Of a stretch of 64,000 bases of DNA, positions 25,813 to 35,141 are shown one piece after another. Every line of letters starts with the position of its first letter. The first letter of the stretch is position 1. Origin of the DNA: Gloeobacter violaceus PCC 7421 (GTDB lineage: Bacteria; Cyanobacteriota; Cyanobacteriia; Gloeobacterales; Gloeobacteraceae); the NCBI RefSeq assembly GCF_000011385.1, contig NC_005125.1, positions 3,410,001 to 3,474,000 on the forward strand. The letters run 5' to 3'. A program made the translations under genes and the position numbers. The notes under the pieces are model-generated. The model worked only from the letters and a program-made list of their open reading frames with translations. It had not been told where the DNA came from and searched no databases.

Positions 25813-27357
25813 ATGCCCGAGTCACACACCGACAACACCGAGCCAAAAGGGAGCGGCGATTTTCTCTGGGGGGTGGCCTCCTCCGGCTACCAGAGCGAGG
25901 GCGGCTTCAACGCTCCCGGCCAGCCCCACAACAACTGGGCGCGCGGCGAAGCGAGAGGTGCCGTGATGCGCACAGGGGCCGCAGCCCAGTTCTGGACGCG
26001 CTACGAAGCCGATTTTTTGCTCTGCCGGGGCATGGGCCTCAATGCCTTTCGCCTGGGACTGGAGTGGGCGCGCATCCAACCGCGCTTCGAGGCGCGGCCC
26101 GGCCCCGCTCCCGCCTTTGATACCGCCGCCCTCGACGCTTACGCCGAGCGGCTTGCTGCCTGCCGCCGCGCGGGTCTGGAGCCGGTTATGACGCTGCACC
26201 ACTTTACCCATCCCGCCTGGTTGGGGGCGGACGCGTGGCTTGCCCCCGCCACCGTCGAAGGTTTTGCCGAGTATGTCCGCGTCGCCGTGGGCCATATCAA
26301 CCGCCGCCTGATCGATTGCTATGGTCTGGCGCCGGTGCACTGGTACATCACCATCAATGAGCCGAACATGCTGGTGATCAACAGCTACTTCGGCCGTCAG
26401 TTTCCGGCCGGGTCGCACCGGGGGACGGAGGCGAGCCTGCGGGCCTACGACCACCTGCTTGCCGCCCACATCCGGGCTTACAACACCATTCACAATCTCT
26501 ACGAGCAAGCGGGTTGGCCCCGACCGCGCGTCACCCTCAACACCTTCGCAAGCGATCTCTACTGGTCCGACAAGGTGCTCTGGGACCTGTTGTGCCTGCG
26601 CGAGCGGGCCATTCCCGCCGCCAATCTGCGCGAGCACCTGCATCGGCAGGCGGAGCGCTTCGAGGCGGCGCTGGCGGCGGCGAAATTGCCCTTTGTGCGG
26701 GATCTGCCCTACCGCACCGGCCGGCTTGTGCACTGGTGGGCCAACCGCTTCGGGTACCGTTCCTTCGATGCTCGCCACTTTGCGCTGTTGTTGCGCACGC
26801 TGGAGGCGAGTCCGCGGGCACGGGTCATCGATTATGTCGCCATCGACTATTACGACCCGTTCGTGGCCCATACGCTGCGCCTGCCCTCGTTTTCGGATTT
26901 TGAATTTAAGACGACGGGTCTGCGCGCCTGGATGATGAGCGGCATTACCAGCAAATGGTGGGACTGGCGCAGTCTGCCGGAGGGATTGCATTTTTTTTGC
27001 AGTCACTACGCGGCGGAGTACGCTCTGCCGGTGCTCATCGCCGAAAACGGCATGGCTTTGCGGCGCAAACCCGACAACAGCGCTGCCGGTCACCGCCCGG
27101 ATCAGCTGTTAAGAAGCCAGTTTCTCGAAGCGCATGTCCAGCAGGTGCAGCGGTTGTGCGCCGAGGGGGTGCCGGTGGCCGGCTATCTGCACTGGTCGCT
27201 TACCGACAATTACGAATGGGGCTCCTACACGCCGCGCTTTGGCCTGTTTGCTATTGACTTTGCCAGGGGCAGTGAGCGGCTGGTTGAAGATCACCTGGGG
27301 GATAGGCCCTCCGAGACCTACGCCCGCCTGGTGCGTGCCATGATGCCTGGCACCTGA
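25813..27357 (+). CDS. Glycoside hydrolase family 1 protein (possible SFR2-like transglycosylase)
   Basis: 514 residues. The GH1 barrel is complete: FLWGVASSGYQSEGG at the N-terminus, FRLGLEWARIQP, the acid/base Glu183 in TINEPN, the nucleophile Glu411 in IAENG, and the family end YLHWSLTDNYEWG. It has no signal peptide. Residues ~250-340 form a long loop region between the two catalytic motifs. Classical GH1 enzymes are beta-glucosidases. SFR2 in plants is a GH1 protein that moves galactose between galactolipids, and the genetic pairing with a glycolipid GT28 makes a lipid substrate plausible. That is inference. The last codons and TGA fall in a dispersed repeat. Confidence 0.88.
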   Translation: MPESHTDNTEPKGSGDFLWGVASSGYQSEGGFNAPGQPHNNWARGEARGAVMRTGAAAQFWTRYEADFLLCRGMGLNAFRLGLEWARIQPRFEARPGPAPAFDTAALDAYAERLAACRRAGLEPVMTLHHFTHPAWLGADAWLAPATVEGFAEYVRVAVGHINRRLIDCYGLAPVHWYITINEPNMLVINSYFGRQFPAGSHRGTEASLRAYDHLLAAHIRAYNTIHNLYEQAGWPRPRVTLNTFASDLYWSDKVLWDLLCLRERAIPAANLREHLHRQAERFEAALAAAKLPFVRDLPYRTGRLVHWWANRFGYRSFDARHFALLLRTLEASPRARVIDYVAIDYYDPFVAHTLRLPSFSDFEFKTTGLRAWMMSGITSKWWDWRSLPEGLHFFCSHYAAEYALPVLIAENGMALRRKPDNSAAGHRPDQLLRSQFLEAHVQQVQRLCAEGVPVAGYLHWSLTDNYEWGSYTPRFGLFAIDFARGSERLVEDHLGDRPSETYARLVRAMMPGT

Positions 27358-27680
27358 TGTCTGGCGGTTGGCTTTGCACGAAAGTCTGTGGAGCGAGAGG
27401 CGGAACCCCCTTCGGGTTCCCCTCTCGCGCTCTCCAACCTCCCCGCGTCGAGGGGGTGCCACCCCCCCGACACCCCCCGGACTTCACGGCACGGTGGGAA
27501 CGAGACTGTGTGGGTGGGATGGGTTTATTCTTTTAGGGCCTGCACGACGCGTGTCGACTGCGGCGATGGGGCCGGCTGGTCGCTGGGCGGCACAGGTGTT
27601 GGGAAGGGTTCAGACAAACTGGTTTTCTCGACCGTCGAGAAAACCTGGTGGTTCAAGGTTTTTGCTTGACACATCCTCTA
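27346..27680 (-). repeat. Dispersed repeat element, copy 1 (inverted relative to copy 2)
   Basis: The segment 27361-27490 matches, in inverse orientation and at near identity, 52499-52640. It contains a GC-rich palindrome (GAGGCGGAACCCCCTTCGGG with its pairing arm), a CCTCCCCGCGTCGAGGGGG block and GTGCCACCCCCCCGACACC. Its other end reads TAGAGGATGTGTCAAGC on the minus strand, matching TAGAGTAGGTGTCAGG of copy 2. A perfect 12-bp palindrome at 27621-27645 is private to this copy. The element fills the gap between two convergent genes and supplies the stop codon of both (TGA 27355, TAG 27680). Confidence 0.8.
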
Positions 27681-28613
27681 GGGCACCGGCTCTTCTTCCG
27701 TAGGCGGTGGCTCGGGAATATCGCTGCTGTAGTTGCCCTCGCGACCGGTATAGCGCTGTTGCCACTTGCCGTCGTAGCGGCTGTAGATGCCGTAGACCCA
27801 GCGGTCGAAGCGGGTTTCGCGCACAATCAGATCGTCGTTGCCGTCGCCGTTGAGATCGACCACCGCGAGGGGACCGTAGATCGTGCTTGTCTCGGGATTG
27901 CCGAAGCTTGCCAGGCTCAACTGGGGCTGCCAGGTGGTCTGGCCTTTGTCGGTGACCGGTTCGGCCACCAACAGCAGGTTCACCAGCCGCTTGAAGGTGG
28001 CCCCCGCCTGTCTGAGGGAAAACGTGTGCCGGTAGAGCGCCACCACCGTCTCCGGCCGTCCCGGCATCACCGCCGCCGCCGCCCACACCCGAGACGTTTT
28101 GGTAACCAGATCGTCCGGCAGGCCCTGTTTGGCAAGGGCTGCCCGGGCGAGGCTGTCGACAATGGCGAGGGTTTCTTCGCTTGGGGCTTTGCGCGGGCGG
28201 ACCTTCAGCGGCTGGTCGGTCGCTACGACTAGATCCAGTTCCGGTAGGGGCAGCAGGCGCTGCTCACTCTGCAGGGGCGCTTCGAGGCTGCCGTACAGCG
28301 AAGGCACTTTATCCGGCAGCACCGCCTTCGCCTCGCCCAGCGGTTCATCCTGTCGCCATAAAAAGTAACGATTGTTTTTCTTGAAGTGATTCTCGCCAAA
28401 GAATTTGAAATCCGTATCGGAGGGCAGGGGGGGGTTGCGAAACTGTTCGCCGCGAATCTGCGCTACAAATTCCAGAGCCGGGTAAGGGGCGAGTTCGCCG
28501 CTGTTGTCGACCGCCGTGCGCTCCTGCAGCGCAAATACCACACCCGGGGCGGCCCATAGGGGCGACACCCAACTCAACAGTCCGAACGCGGACCATGCGA
28601 ACCAACTGCGCAT
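27678..28613 (-). CDS. Secreted protein with EF-hand/FG-GAP-like calcium loop
   Basis: 311 residues from ATG 28613; a GTG at 28637 is also in frame. A signal peptide covers residues 1-21 (FAWSAFGLLSWVSPLWA-A). The central part is unassigned. Near residue 265 the segment VVDLNGDGNDDLIVRE is a DxNxDGxxD calcium loop of the FG-GAP or EF-hand-like type. The tail is Pro/Glu-rich (PEPPPTEEEPVP) and its TAG stop is contributed by the adjacent repeat. Likely extracytoplasmic. Function unknown. Confidence 0.65.
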   Translation of the reverse strand: MRSWFAWSAFGLLSWVSPLWAAPGVVFALQERTAVDNSGELAPYPALEFVAQIRGEQFRNPPLPSDTDFKFFGENHFKKNNRYFLWRQDEPLGEAKAVLPDKVPSLYGSLEAPLQSEQRLLPLPELDLVVATDQPLKVRPRKAPSEETLAIVDSLARAALAKQGLPDDLVTKTSRVWAAAAVMPGRPETVVALYRHTFSLRQAGATFKRLVNLLLVAEPVTDKGQTTWQPQLSLASFGNPETSTIYGPLAVVDLNGDGNDDLIVRETRFDRWVYGIYSRYDGKWQQRYTGREGNYSSDIPEPPPTEEEPVP

Positions 28614-28717
28614 TCGAACGATGGTTTTTTCTGGCACGATGCGTTTTTCCTGACCTGGGCGGGACGTCGCCCGATTTTGCCGACTTCTCAGGCTACCATT
28701 TCCGGTACCTTGGCCGG

Positions 28718-28960
28718 CTGTGGAATACCCTGTGGAAAAACCGCGAACCTCAGTGGAAAAACCCCGGGTTTTTCCACTGAGTATTTATACCCTGTGGAAA
28801 AAGGAGAGGCTTTCCACAGGGTATTCCACAGGGACCAAAGTCGGGGATCGCTCACTGGAGGCGGATTTGGGCTTCGATTTCCACTTTTCCCCAGGCCCTA
28901 CTACTACTAGATCAGTAAATTAATAAAAGAGTAGAAGAATAGGCATCTGGGGAAAAAGGG
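28718..28960 (+). other. oriC: Probable chromosomal replication origin (oriC) upstream of dnaN
   Basis: Seven DnaA-box-like nonamers (TTTTCCACA type, as used in cyanobacteria) lie at 28719-28727, 28731-28739, 28752-28760, 28770-28778, 28793-28801, 28810-28818 and 28822-28830. The 21 bp at 28718-28738 recur exactly inverted at 28811-28831, and 28751-28779 is a near-perfect palindrome around CCCGGG. An AT-rich stretch with repeated CTA/TAG triplets (28899-28960) follows, a candidate unwinding region with DnaA-trio-like repeats. Placement just upstream of dnaN agrees with the known Synechococcus elongatus origin. No open frame occupies the region. Confidence 0.8.
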
Positions 28961-29066
28961 TCTACCCGTAGATGAGATCGGTCGGTTTGGACTGGCTGGA
29001 ACGCTAAACGTGGACCTGTCGGGCCGGTGCTATACTCGCTGCCATGGCCGGGTGTGGTGCGCTGCG

Positions 29067-30197
29067 ATGAAGATTGTTTGTTCACAAGCCGTGTTGAATC
29101 AGAACCTATCGCTGGTGGGCCGGGCGGTGCCCTCGCGGCCGACGCACCCGATTCTGGCCAATATTTTGCTGGAGGCGGACGGTCGGTCGGGCACGGTAAC
29201 CCTCACCGGCTTCGACCTCGATCTGGGTATCGACACGCGTTTTGCAGCCGAGCAGGTCGAAGGGAGCGGACGCACGACGCTGCCGGCGCGGGTGCTCAGC
29301 GACATCATCTCAAGGCTGCCCAACGAATCGCTGACGATGGAGGTGAGCGAGGACAACGCCATCAGCCTCGTCTGCGGCAGCAGTCAGTACCAGGTGCAGG
29401 GGGCGAGTGCCGAGGAATTTCCGAAGTTGCCCGAACTGCCCGACAGTGCCGCTCACGTTCTGCCGGTGAGCGAGTTTCTGGAGGGCGTCCAGCGCAGCTT
29501 GTTCGCCGCTTCCACTGACGAGAGTAAGCAGATTCTCAACGGTGTCTCGGTGAAAGCCCTCAAGGAGGGCATGGAGTTCGTGGCCACCGACGCCCATCGC
29601 CTGTCGTTCTACCGCACGGACTTTACGCTGCCCGAGGCGGGTACGCAGGCCATCGCCGCGGTGCTGCCGGTGCGCTCGGTGCGCGAACTCGAAAAAATCC
29701 TGGGGGCGCAGGCGGGCGACAGCGTCGAGGTGCGCTTCGACGAGAAGCAAATGATCTTCCAGTTTCCCAACCAGACGCTCACCACCAGGCTTTTGGGTGG
29801 CCGCTACCCGGACTACCAGCAGCTACTGCCCAAACAGTTCCAACAGACCGCCGACATGGAGCGCAAGCGGCTCATCGGCTGCCTGGAGCGGATCGCCGTG
29901 TTAGCAGACCAGAAAAACCACATCGTCAAGCTCGACTTTGCCCCGAGCGAGCACCTGATGACCGTCTCGGTGGACGCTCCCGACGTCGGCCGCGGTCGAG
30001 AGAGCGTGCCGGTGCAGTACAGCGGTCAGGACTTCTCGGTGGCCTTTAACGTGCGCTACTTACTCGAAGGGCTCAAGGCGATGGACGCGACCGATGTGTC
30101 GTTTTGCCTCAACGGAGCGAGCGATCCGGCGGTGCTCAAGCCTGTGGGCGATGGGAATTATCAGTATCTGATCATGCCGGTGAGTATTCGGGGGTGA
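29067..30197 (+). CDS. dnaN: DNA polymerase III beta sliding clamp
   Basis: 376 residues. Three clamp domains can be followed from MKIVCSQAVLNQNLSLVGRAVPSRPTHPILANILLEA through SVRELEKILG to the end YLIMPVSIRG, which is the conserved C-terminal clamp motif. The clamp tethers replicative polymerase to DNA. The ATG at 29067 begins the conserved MKIVCSQ; an upstream GTG at 29010 would add an unlike N-terminus. It sits next to the probable oriC and converges on ychF with only 4 bp between stops. Confidence 0.97.
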   Translation: MKIVCSQAVLNQNLSLVGRAVPSRPTHPILANILLEADGRSGTVTLTGFDLDLGIDTRFAAEQVEGSGRTTLPARVLSDIISRLPNESLTMEVSEDNAISLVCGSSQYQVQGASAEEFPKLPELPDSAAHVLPVSEFLEGVQRSLFAASTDESKQILNGVSVKALKEGMEFVATDAHRLSFYRTDFTLPEAGTQAIAAVLPVRSVRELEKILGAQAGDSVEVRFDEKQMIFQFPNQTLTTRLLGGRYPDYQQLLPKQFQQTADMERKRLIGCLERIAVLADQKNHIVKLDFAPSEHLMTVSVDAPDVGRGRESVPVQYSGQDFSVAFNVRYLLEGLKAMDATDVSFCLNGASDPAVLKPVGDGNYQYLIMPVSIRG

Positions 30198-30201
30198 GGC
30201 G

Positions 30202-31296
30202 TCAGACGTTGAACCGAAAGTGCATGACGTCGCCGTCTTTGACGATGTACTCCTTGCCCTCGGAGCGCACCTGGCCTTTTTCGCGGGCGGCCACCTGGGA
30301 GCCCGCTGTCACCAGATCCGGGTAGGCCACGGTCTCGGCCCGAATAAAGCCGCGCTCGAAGTCGGTGTGGATGGTGCCGGCGGCCTGGGGAGCGGTGGTG
30401 CCGCGGGTAATCGTCCAGGCGCGCACTTCCTTTTCGCCCGCGGTGAAAAACGTCTGCAGACCCAACAGGTCGTAGGTGGCGCGGATCATCTTTTGCAACC
30501 CCGAATCGCTCACCCCGAGGTCCGTGAGGTAGGCGCTGCGCTCCTCGGGCTCCAGTTCCGCCAGTTCCGCCTCCAGTTGGGCGGAGATGACGACCATCAG
30601 GGCGCTTTCCTCGGCGGCGATGGCGGCCACCTGCTCGGTGAAGCGGTTGCCGGTGGCGAGTTCCTCTTCAGAGACGTTCGCAGCGTAGATGACCGGTTTG
30701 AAGGTAAGCAACTCTAGAGGGACGACAGTCTCCTTTTCGGCGTCGGTGAGGGCGCAGGAACGGGCGGGCTTGCCCTCGTTGAGCACCGCGGTGATCTTTT
30801 CGAGCGCACTGCTCTCGACGGCGTACTGGTCTTTGCTGGTGCCTTTTTGCTTAGCAATTTTCTGTAGGCGCTTGTCGACCTGCCCCAGATCCGAAAGGGC
30901 CAACTCCAGGTTGATCGTCGAGATGTCGCGGACCGGATCGACAGACCCTTCGACGTGGATGATGTCGGTGCTCTCGAAGCAGCGCACAACGTGGACGAGC
31001 GCGTCCACCTGGCGGATGTGCGAAAGAAACTGGTTGCCCAGACCCTCGCCCTGGCTGGCGCCGCGCACCAGACCGGCGATATCGACGTACTCGATGCGCG
31101 CCGGGATGATCGTGCTGGTGGAGACGATGCGGGCCAAGATCCCCAGGCGTTCGTCCGGTACATTCACCACCCCAGTGTTGGGCTCGATGGTGCAGAACGG
31201 AAAATTGGCGGCCTGGGCCTTGGCATTTTCGACCAGGGCGTTAAAAAGGGTGGATTTGCCGACGTTGGGCAGACCGACGATGCCTGTCTTGAGCAT
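30202..31296 (-). CDS. ychF: Redox-regulated ATPase YchF (Obg-HflX superfamily)
   Basis: 364 residues starting at [16 protein letters not shown], whose P-loop is at residues 8-16. [20 protein letters not shown] is the G3/switch region. The usual NKxD is replaced by NVSEEEL, which explains the ATP preference of YchF. The C-terminal TGS domain ends [17 protein letters not shown]. YchF binds ribosomes and affects stress translation. It is well conserved and full length. The upstream open extension to 31392 has a Pro-rich, non-conserved sequence and was not used. Confidence 0.97.
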   Translation of the reverse strand: MLKTGIVGLPNVGKSTLFNALVENAKAQAANFPFCTIEPNTGVVNVPDERLGILARIVSTSTIIPARIEYVDIAGLVRGASQGEGLGNQFLSHIRQVDALVHVVRCFESTDIIHVEGSVDPVRDISTINLELALSDLGQVDKRLQKIAKQKGTSKDQYAVESSALEKITAVLNEGKPARSCALTDAEKETVVPLELLTFKPVIYAANVSEEELATGNRFTEQVAAIAAEESALMVVISAQLEAELAELEPEERSAYLTDLGVSDSGLQKMIRATYDLLGLQTFFTAGEKEVRAWTITRGTTAPQAAGTIHTDFERGFIRAETVAYPDLVTAGSQVAAREKGQVRSEGKEYIVKDGDVMHFRFNV

Positions 31297-31486
31297 GGGT
31301 GGCGCGACACTCGAATGTAAAACGATCTTAATGCGTTCTGTCCCCGGTCGGGGAGGAGGGGGCTCCGGGGCCACGCCCTGTAACGCAGCCAAAAAATCAT
31401 GGTAAAGTTCTCAACGAGATGTTAAGGGCAGTAAAGGGCGGGGTGAAGCCACTGTGCGCTTTTCCCGACCGATACAGAAGTGTTTT

Positions 31487-32356
31487 ATGTATTTGATTAC
31501 CGGCGCGGGCGGACAACTGGGCAAGGAGCTGTGCGCGCTGCTTGAAGCGCGGGAAGAGCCTTTCGTCGCCTATGGGCGGGCACAGCTCGATATCGCCGAT
31601 TCCGGAGCCGTCCGGCAGGCCCTTGAGCAGAGCGGTGCAGCGGTGCTTTTCAACTGCGCCGCTTATACCCGCGTCGACAAGGCCGAATCGGAAGCTGAAG
31701 AAGCGCACCGGGTCAACGCCACCGGAGCAAGGGTTCTTGCGGAAGCTTGCAGCGCGGCGGGCAGCCGGTTGGTCCACGTTTCTACCGACTATGTCTTTGA
31801 TGGAAGTGCGTGTCGGCCTTACCCGGAAGACGCTCCAACCCAACCGCTCGGGATCTACGGCCAGAGTAAGCGCGATGGCGAAGTGGCGGTGCTCGAAGGG
31901 GACGGGGAGCATCTGGTGGTCCGCACTGCCTGGGTCTACGGCGTCGGCGGGCCGAATTTTGTGCGCACGATCTTGCGCCTGGCGGGCGAACGCGAACAGT
32001 TGCGCGTGGTGGCCGATCAGGTGGGCTCTCCTACCTGGACCTTCGACCTGGCCGCAGCGCTCGTGGGATTGACAAAGGCCCAGGCCGAAGGCGGCATCTA
32101 CCACGTGACCAATAGCGGGGTGACCAGCTGGTACGACTTCGCGGTCGCAATTGTCGAGGAGGCGCAGGCGCTCGGTCGTGCCCTCAAGCTGCAAAGCGTG
32201 GTACCGATCACCACCGCCGAGTACCCGACACCCGCAGCGCGGCCTGCCTATTCGGTGCTCTCCAACACCCGGGCTCTGCGGGTGCTGGGTGGTCCCCTGC
32301 CGCAGTGGCGCCAATCGCTGCGGCGCATGCTCCAACAGCTCGACAAGGAGGGGTGA
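31487..32356 (+). CDS. rfbD: dTDP-4-dehydrorhamnose reductase
   Basis: 289 residues. It catalyses the last step of dTDP-L-rhamnose synthesis. Seen are the NAD(P)-binding YLITGAGGQLGKEL at the N-terminus, CAAYTRVDKAE, the catalytic STDYVFDG and YGQSKRDGE (Tyr-x-x-x-Lys), and a closing TPAARPAYSVL substrate motif typical of RmlD. ATG 31487 was chosen because it starts directly at the Rossmann fold. First gene of the polysaccharide cluster, 3 bp before rfbB. Confidence 0.95.
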   Translation: MYLITGAGGQLGKELCALLEAREEPFVAYGRAQLDIADSGAVRQALEQSGAAVLFNCAAYTRVDKAESEAEEAHRVNATGARVLAEACSAAGSRLVHVSTDYVFDGSACRPYPEDAPTQPLGIYGQSKRDGEVAVLEGDGEHLVVRTAWVYGVGGPNFVRTILRLAGEREQLRVVADQVGSPTWTFDLAAALVGLTKAQAEGGIYHVTNSGVTSWYDFAVAIVEEAQALGRALKLQSVVPITTAEYPTPAARPAYSVLSNTRALRVLGGPLPQWRQSLRRMLQQLDKEG

Positions 32357-32359
32357 ATC

Positions 32360-33400
32360 GTGAAACATCTGTTGGTGACCGGCGGCGCGGGCTTTATCGG
32401 CAGCAACTTCGTGCACTACTGGTTTACCCACCACCCGGAAGATCGGGTCGTCGTGCTCGATAAGCTTACCTATGCCGGCAACCGTGCCAATCTGGAAACT
32501 CTCGAAGGCGACCCGCGCCTGCGCTTTGTGGCGGGGGACATCTGCGATGCGCCGCGGGTCCAGTCGCTGCTGGAGGAGGAGCGCATCGATACGGTGGTGC
32601 ACTTTGCCGCCGAATCCCACGTCGATCGCTCGATCGCGGGTCCGGAGCCTTTTATCGAAACCAATATTCGCGGGACGTTCGTGCTGTTGGAGGCTTGCCG
32701 CCGCTACTGGGAGGACGAAGCTTCCGATTGCCGCTTCTTGCACGTCTCGACCGACGAGGTCTACGGCACCCTGGCCCCGGACGATCCGCCTTTCACCGAG
32801 ACGACGCCCTATCGGCCCAACAGCCCCTACGCCGCGAGCAAAGCCGGTTCCGATCACCTGGTGCGCGCCTACTATCACACCTACGGGTTGCCGGTGCTCA
32901 CCACCAACTGCTCCAACAACTACGGCCCTTACCAGTTTCCGGAGAAGTTGATTCCGCTCATCATCACCCGCGCCCTGGAGGGCCAGAGCCTGCCGGTCTA
33001 CGGCGACGGGCAGCAGGTGCGCGACTGGCTCTACGTCGAAGATCACTGCCGGGGGATCAAGGCAGTATTGGAGCGGGGACAGCTGGGCGAGACGTACAAT
33101 ATCGGCACCCGCAACGAGCAGCGCAACCTCGAGACGGTCGGACTCGTCTGCGACATCCTGGGGTCGATTTACCCCGAGCGCGCCGAGCAGTTCCGCTCTC
33201 TCATCACCTTCGTCACCGACCGTCCCGGCCACGACCGCCGCTATGCCATCGACCCCGCGCGCATCGAGCGCGAACTGGATTGGCGACCGGTCGAAAACTT
33301 CGAGACGGGCCTGCGCAAAACCGTCGAGTGGTACATCGAGAATCGGGCCTGGTGGCAGGCCCTGCGCGCCCGCCAGACGCTGACGTTCCCTTCCAGGTGA
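32360..33400 (+). CDS. rfbB: dTDP-glucose 4,6-dehydratase
   Basis: 346 residues from GTG 32360 behind AAGGAGG. An SDR enzyme that converts dTDP-glucose to the 4-keto-6-deoxy sugar. Motifs: LVTGGAGFIGSNFVHYW (NAD-binding), HFAAESHVDRSI, STDEVYGTL, YAASKAGSDHLVRAYYHTYG (catalytic Tyr/Lys) and NCSNNYGPYQFPEKLIP. Full length. Part of the rfbD-rfbB-transferase-rfbA unit. Confidence 0.97.
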   Translation: MKHLLVTGGAGFIGSNFVHYWFTHHPEDRVVVLDKLTYAGNRANLETLEGDPRLRFVAGDICDAPRVQSLLEEERIDTVVHFAAESHVDRSIAGPEPFIETNIRGTFVLLEACRRYWEDEASDCRFLHVSTDEVYGTLAPDDPPFTETTPYRPNSPYAASKAGSDHLVRAYYHTYGLPVLTTNCSNNYGPYQFPEKLIPLIITRALEGQSLPVYGDGQQVRDWLYVEDHCRGIKAVLERGQLGETYNIGTRNEQRNLETVGLVCDILGSIYPERAEQFRSLITFVTDRPGHDRRYAIDPARIERELDWRPVENFETGLRKTVEWYIENRAWWQALRARQTLTFPSR

Positions 33401-33408
33401 ACCGTGTC

Positions 33409-34065
33409 ATGTCCACGAGCAGCCCTTTAACCGGTGCCTTTCCCGCCGATGTGCGCTCGGGGTGGTCCTTCCGCCTCAAGCGTCTTTTCGACGTGCTGCT
33501 GGCCCTGGGCGGTCTGGCGGTGCTTGCACCGCTGTTGATGGCGATTGCCCTGCTGGTGCGCATCGGTTCGCCGGGACCGGCGCTGTTTGTCCAGTGGCGC
33601 GTCGGCGTGGGGGGACGCCTGTTTCGCATCTACAAGTTTCGCAGCATGTACCCCGATGCCGAGCAGCGCAAGGTGAGCCTGATGGCCCTCAACGAGGCGC
33701 CGGGACCGCTGTTTAAGTTGCGCAACGACCCGCGGGTGACGCCTATCGGGGCGTTTTTGCGCCGCACGAGCCTCGACGAGCTGCCCCAACTCTGGAACGT
33801 GCTGGTGGGCGAGATGAGCCTGGTGGGTCCGCGGCCTCCCTTGCCCTCGGAGGTGGAGCGCTACGAGCCCTGGCAGCGCGAGCGGCTGGCGGTACTGCCG
33901 GGGATCACGGGGCTGGCGCAGGTCTTAGGGCGTTCGGATCTCAGGTCTTTTGATGACATCGTCCGCATGGACATCCGGTACATTCGCACCTGGTCGCTGG
34001 CGCTCGATTTCGCCATATTGATCAAGACCGTAGGCGCGGTGGTGAGAGCCCGGGGAGCCTACTGA
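33409..34065 (+). CDS. Initiating sugar-phosphate transferase (polyprenyl-phosphate hexose-1-P transferase)
   Basis: 218 residues of the short WbaP/PglC-like class. A cytoplasmic N-terminus is followed by a membrane helix ([20 protein letters not shown]), then [14 protein letters not shown], the catalytic-region [27 protein letters not shown] (Asp-Glu pair), and a C-terminal PGITGLAQV plus [16 protein letters not shown]. It loads the first sugar onto undecaprenyl phosphate. The stop overlaps the rfbA start (TGATG), so the products are made together. Which sugar is used is not visible. Confidence 0.92.
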   Translation: MSTSSPLTGAFPADVRSGWSFRLKRLFDVLLALGGLAVLAPLLMAIALLVRIGSPGPALFVQWRVGVGGRLFRIYKFRSMYPDAEQRKVSLMALNEAPGPLFKLRNDPRVTPIGAFLRRTSLDELPQLWNVLVGEMSLVGPRPPLPSEVERYEPWQRERLAVLPGITGLAQVLGRSDLRSFDDIVRMDIRYIRTWSLALDFAILIKTVGAVVRARGAY

Positions 34066-35132
34066 TGCGCGGACTGATCCTCTCGGGGGGCAAGGGCACC
34101 CGCCTGCGGCCCCTCACCTACACCGGCGCCAAGCAACTGGTGCCCGTCGCCAACAAACCGATCCTCTGGTACGGCATCGAGGCGATGGTCGCCTCGGGCA
34201 TCCGCGAAATCGGCATCGTCATCTCGCCGGAGACGGGCGAACAGGTGCGCGCCCTCACCGGGGACGGCAGCCGGTTCGCAGCCCAAATCGAGTACATCCT
34301 GCAGTCGGAGCCGGGGGGGCTCGCCCATGCCGTGCGCACCGCCCGGCCGTTTCTGGGCGAGAGTTCCTTTGCGATGTATCTGGGGGACAACTTGATCCAG
34401 TCGGGGCTTGCGGCCCCCATCGAACGCTTCGAGGCCAGCCGCCCCGAGGCGCTGATTTTGCTCAAGCGTGTCAGCAACCCGACTGCCTTCGGGGTGGCCG
34501 AACTCGACGGGCAAGGGCGGGTGATGCGGCTGGTCGAAAAGCCCAAAATACCGCCTTCGGATCTGGCGTTGGTGGGGGTCTACTTGTTTTCGTCCCAGAT
34601 CCACGCGGCCATCGATGCGATCCGCCCTTCGGCGCGCGGCGAGCTGGAAATTACCGATGCCATCCAGCAGCTGATCGAAGTGGGCCAGCGTGTGGAGTCG
34701 GTGGAATTGACCGGCTGGTGGCTCGATACCGGCAAAAAAGACGATCTTTTAGAAGCCAACCGCGTCATCCTCGACGAACAGATGCACTGCCCGATGGAAG
34801 GGTCGCTCGATGAGGCGAGCAAAGTGAGCGGGCGCGTCTGCATCGGCAAGGGAGCACGGCTGGTGCGCTCGATGGTGCGCGGTCCGGTCACCATCGGTCC
34901 TGAGTGCCTGATCGAAGACAGTTACATCGGCCCTTACACGAGCATCGCAGGCGGTGTCCAGCTCAAGAATGTCGACATCGAGCACAGCGTCGTGATGGAA
35001 AAAACCTGCATCAGCGGCGCCGGCCGCATCGTGGACAGCCTCATCGGCCAGCGCACGGTGATCGCCCGCCACAACGGCAAACCGGAGGCCCATCGCTTCT
35101 TGCTCGGGGACGATTCGCTCATTGAGCTATAA
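34065..35132 (+). CDS. rfbA: Glucose-1-phosphate thymidylyltransferase, long form
   Basis: 355 residues, longer than the ~290-residue classical RmlA. The nucleotidyltransferase domain is plain: [35 protein letters not shown], then MYLGDNLIQ, then [19 protein letters not shown]. The extra C-terminal ~110 residues form a left-handed beta-helix ([33 protein letters not shown]) as in the long RmlA and StrD-like type. Makes dTDP-glucose, the substrate of RfbB. Note that no rfbC epimerase is present in this cluster. Confidence 0.93.
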   Translation: MRGLILSGGKGTRLRPLTYTGAKQLVPVANKPILWYGIEAMVASGIREIGIVISPETGEQVRALTGDGSRFAAQIEYILQSEPGGLAHAVRTARPFLGESSFAMYLGDNLIQSGLAAPIERFEASRPEALILLKRVSNPTAFGVAELDGQGRVMRLVEKPKIPPSDLALVGVYLFSSQIHAAIDAIRPSARGELEITDAIQQLIEVGQRVESVELTGWWLDTGKKDDLLEANRVILDEQMHCPMEGSLDEASKVSGRVCIGKGARLVRSMVRGPVTIGPECLIEDSYIGPYTSIAGGVQLKNVDIEHSVVMEKTCISGAGRIVDSLIGQRTVIARHNGKPEAHRFLLGDDSLIEL

Positions 35133-35141
35133 CTATACGTA

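Noticed and set aside
27361-27490. GC-rich palindromic block considered as a CRISPR-like repeat
   Set aside because: Only two copies far apart in inverse orientation, no spacers and no cas genes.
28718-28831. Inverted repeats considered as a transcription terminator or operator
   Set aside because: Seven evenly spaced DnaA-box-like nonamers and the position by dnaN fit an origin far better; no T-run follows the stems.
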